A stretch of DNA of 64,000 nucleotides from Ochromonas danica. Lineage: Eukaryota > Sar > Chrysophyceae > Chromulinales > Chromulinaceae. The stretch lies in the NCBI GenBank assembly GCA_015146655.1, contig VKHL01000014.1, forward strand, positions 1 to 64,000, written 5' to 3'. The notes beneath the pieces were generated by a model that saw only the letters and a list, made by a program, of their open reading frames with translations, was not told where the DNA came from and did no database searches. Below, in pieces: positions 60,930-64,000 of this stretch (its first letter is position 1; every line of letters begins with the position of its first letter). The position numbers and the translations under genes were made by a program.

Positions 60930-63696
60930 TTAAAACAAAGGTGGGAAAGAAGAAACTTGAGCGAGTTCGTCAACCTAATTCAGATAAGATATAAGGAAGA
61001 TGCTCAAAACGGTGTTTGGAGGACCAACTTACGTTTGCGGGGCCGTGCTTGTAACCGATCTTGAGCTTGAGCATAATATTCTTTGAGCCCTGAGAGGTGT
61101 TGGCCAGTCTCACTTCTTGAGTAACTGTACCACGAGAGTTCGCCGCGATGGTGGTGTTCGATGGAGGCAACATTTCCAGCTTCAAATATTTTGGAACGGC
61201 AGCCTAACAAATCCATTTATGAGTATCTTCCGCAATCTGGTTTGAGAATGAAAGTTAACTCACCTGAAATACCAGGTTCTCCATTGGAACTGGTGTGATA
61301 TTGTTGAAAGTGAACGTTATCGTTGTGAAAGAGAGATCCACTGGATTGGGCTTTGTTGCATCCAAAAGAATCTGCACAAGAAAGATCTTAAACTAATTCC
61401 AAGCACCACAAAGTTGGAGAAAAGGTCATACCTGTAAGCCTCCTTTGTCGAAAGCACTGCAGCTGAAATTCGTGGAAGGCTTGGTGGCAATACTTGGCAT
61501 GATAGGAGTAGAGTATTGAGGTGCTTGAGGAGGCAGAGGCGCAGAGTTAGTAAAAGGCACTGGCTGAGATTGAGGCATAATTCCGAAAGGAGCGGGAGCA
61601 GGCGTTGGGGCAATCGAAACCGATGCACTAAAGATGTCACTTAACAAGTCATGGGTAGTCACGGGTTGGGAAACAGGAGCAACGGGTGTAGGTTTAGGAG
61701 AAACAGGGTTTGGTGCTGGATGGGAGCCAAAAATGTCATCCAGATCAAGTAAAGAAGCACCGGCAGATGGTGCTGCCGCAGCAGTCGATAATCCCGAGCC
61801 ACCGAACCCGTTACGATTGTCAATGGGTGTTGCGCTTGAAACAGGCTTTGGAGAAGCAGAGTCAGAAAACGCACCATCATCAAATGCAGCCCTTCGCTTC
61901 TTTATTTCAGCATCGTCCAAAATTGGCATTTTTTCTAGCAGCTGTTTGCGAAGATCACTCCACTTCATGCCTAATAGCACAGAATACTCAGTGCTGCGCT
62001 GCTGTAATTCAAGAGACATAGAATGCTTGTAGGGGGCCAGGAGTTCTTCGACATAGGGAATGATATTAGCCGAAAATCGCACAGTAAGCTTCATCAAGGC
62101 ATTGAGAACCAGGGCCTTGGTGGAGATATCCGCACTGTGATGCTTCGCACATTTTTCCAATAAATTCACAACATCTTGTTCTGTCACTGCCGGGAAAGAT
62201 TGCGTTCCTAAATCACCGTCAGACATAGTGCATTCACGCAGCAGATGATTTCCATACTCGCCTATGCACCAGATTGCAACTTGAAGGAGGCCAAGCTGAG
62301 CTGCATCTTCTAGCAGGCAGCGATATAGTCTGTGAGTAGCATATCCTTGAAGTCCTTCTGCTTGAGATATGAAGATAATAGCTGAGCGAGGAACGGACTC
62401 ATCAGCAATATTACCTGCAATCGACAGCATAGTAATGACAGTGTCCACTCGCCACTTCATTGTTGGGGAATATTTCTCAACAATCTGCATTACTCTAGAA
62501 ACTAAATTGGCCTTTTGTTCCGCTTGGGCCACAACGAGATAGTTAAGTAACTCGGTGGTGAGGGCTGTTACGTTTTGTTCGTTGACGAGTTGATAAATGA
62601 GCTCCAAAGCACGTTGGCGAATAGAAACATCAGGATCTTTTAAGCAATCCACAATAGTACTGCGATGACGTTGTACAGCAGCAATATCTTCTGTAATAAC
62701 TTTCGACAGAGAATTGAGAGCAACATAACGAATGTTATTATCGCGGTTAAGTAAGAAGCGACCTAAGATATTAATTGCCAAAACTCTCAAGCTTGAGTCA
62801 CTTTCAACCTCCATAATAGTTTGAACACATTCATAAAGAATTGCATTGCCAGCATTCTTCGTCGTTTCTGTATTCGTTGCAACCTGCGCCAAAACATCGT
62901 TCATTAATTCGGAAGCTTCTTCGCTTCCTTTTCCCAGAATACGCAACAATCTCAGAATCTTCACTTGCATAAATGGGTCGGTGATCCCAGACACATCGTG
63001 CTCCGGAGAAAAACCCATGGATAAGAAATTGCGCAATAAGCGGGTGAGCGAGGGAACTAATTTGGCGTATTCATCCTTTGTTTCTGGCAAAATAGAGATA
63101 ACTTCGATAACCAACTGAATTCCAGTTATGAGCACTCCATGTGAACGATCCTTGAGAAGTGCAACAATCTTGTCGCCCATTCCATCAATCAGATCTGGTT
63201 CCTTTTTAAACAGGCGAATGATTGCTAAAGCAGCCTTCTTGCGCAAGTAAGAGTTGTTGGAGCGAAGCAACTTCTCCACATCAGAAACCAGATCACGTGC
63301 CATATCTTGGGTGGCAAGATTACCAATGGCTATAAGCGACAAAGCTTGGATATATTGATTGCTATTTATAAGATCTACCTTTAAGCAGTTAGTGCCCAAA
63401 GTGAGAATTTCAGTCTGCTCGTTCAGCAACAAAGTCAACCCTAAATATCCCACACGCTTATCAGAGAAGGATTGAGCAGAAATCAGCTTGAGACATTCCA
63501 TCTGTCCAAAATGTGTGGGGTAACCCAGCATATGGATGAAAAGAAGCTTTGCGACATTTCTTTGACGGAATTGCTCATCTTCCTCTTTGATTGCTGTTCT
63601 AATCAGGGCACATTCTTTCGAGATTACCGCTCTTTCTTCCGCCGCAGTCTTACAAGCTCTCACAGCACGAATCAAATCACGTAATTTGATGGACAT
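60930..63696 (-). CDS. AP1G1: AP-1 complex subunit gamma (gamma-adaptin)
   Basis: Four exons are seen: 61,432-63,696, 61,264-61,371, 61,033-61,203 and 60,930-60,974, about 862 residues. The trunk starts KLRDLIRAVRACKTAAEERA and continues through RNVAKLLFIHMLGYPTHFGQ, KRVGYLGLTLLL, and IQALSLIAIGNLA, all standard gamma-adaptin helices. The hinge (residues about 610-740) is Pro/Ser/Ala-rich with a DLLDLDD-like clathrin-box candidate (LLDLDDIFG). The ear domain is read through the last three exons: DLSFTTITFTFNN, AVPKYLKLEMLPP, and VDELAQVSSFPPLF at the end. AP-1 sorts cargo between the trans-Golgi and endosomes with clathrin. No intron interrupts the 755-codon first exon. Confidence 0.95.
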
Positions 63697-64000
63697 TTTA
63701 GAGTATTATCCTGCTGTCTTTGATAACTTTCTCAACTTTGTTCAGGATCTTTGCGATGGTCGGCAGGGTGATTAGGAGAACCTGAGGCGAAAACTTCGCA
63801 CTTTCGGAATTTGGTGTTTCGTTTTCGTTTGCGAAATTCCCAAAATGGGATTTAGGTAGAGGCAGAGTTTGGCTATATCCTGGAACTTCTTGCATTTTCA
63901 GCTTGAACTAATCCATTCCTCGCTCAGTCCAGGACCATATCTTATTGCATAAGCATGTTGAGAAGAGTAACGAAAATCACCGTGCCTAAATTCAAGTTGG
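63697..64000. other. Upstream flank of gamma-adaptin gene, window end
   Basis: No gene can be supported in the last 304 bases. A minus-strand frame runs from 63,895 but its composition is unremarkable. The area likely holds the gamma-adaptin promoter and the start of another gene beyond the window. Confidence 0.5.

Noticed and set aside
1-64000. tRNA, rRNA or snRNA genes
   Set aside because: Read through for tRNA arms and conserved snRNA boxes; none was convincing by eye. A tRNAscan-SE or Infernal run would be decisive.

Overview
The window is nuclear DNA of a compact-genome protist. Its genes carry short introns (about 60-95 bp, GT-AG), sit close together and alternate between strands. The transketolase begins with a signal peptide followed by a Phe at the likely cleavage site (SRA-F-VS), the bipartite presequence used for plastids of red-algal secondary origin. 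Pro/Thr/Ser-rich surface-protein repeats and a PG-rich flagellar-type protein are also present. I infer a photosynthetic stramenopile (or another red-plastid alga); the lineage is not proven by this window.

Layout. (1) 1 to about 5,900: a fossil piece of a Polinton-like virus, AT-rich, with virion genes only: an FN3 protein, a fibre-like protein, a penton-type minor capsid protein, small basic virion proteins, an adenain-like protease and a major capsid protein whose gene holds a structured non-coding insert. No polymerase, packaging ATPase or integrase is seen. (2) 6,099-7,140: four exact-length 223-bp tandem units plus a partial fifth, each with two hairpins and a long GAT tract. (3) 7,365-9,608: riboflavin kinase and an ArfGAP with two PDZ domains. 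(4) 9,877-16,941: a segmental duplication. A PG-rich protein gene and a VRK/CK1-like kinase gene lie tail to tail; about 1.2-1.5 kb across their junction occurs twice, and about 3.4 kb of more GC-rich DNA holding an SNF2-type helicase lies between the copies. Copy 1 has the whole PG-rich gene and a broken kinase; copy 2 has the reverse. (5) 17,260-27,207: transketolase, EFM7-type methyltransferase, a PLP desulfhydrase/deaminase, a divergent 14-3-3-like protein, PDCD2/TSR4 and an R3H protein.

(6) 27,310-32,073: the most striking host gene, a 19-exon, about 1,112-residue protein with a DEK_C domain and seven SWIB domains. Each SWIB domain is one exon of 221 or 224 nt with the same phases, so the array grew by exon-unit duplication. 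(7) 32,294-47,418: PI-PLC, a UBC-fold protein without the catalytic Cys, a 57-residue membrane protein, an F-BAR protein, CCDC130, a GMC oxidoreductase, a cytochrome b561 protein, a membrane/coiled-coil protein and VPS72/YL1. (8) 47,614-64,000: GT34 glycosyltransferase, thiamine-pyrophosphate-type carrier, alkaline ceramidase, a methyltransferase, a P/T/S-rich surface protein, a GAF-GAF-PAS phosphodiesterase, a CHY zinc finger, histone H2A.Z and AP-1 gamma adaptin.

Shared themes: chromatin (multi-SWIB protein, H2A.Z and its chaperone YL1), membrane traffic and signalling (ArfGAP, F-BAR, AP-1 gamma, PI-PLC, PDE). Three divergent promoters share a TTAACTTAA motif. Exon limits were read by eye from splice signals, frame and family conservation.
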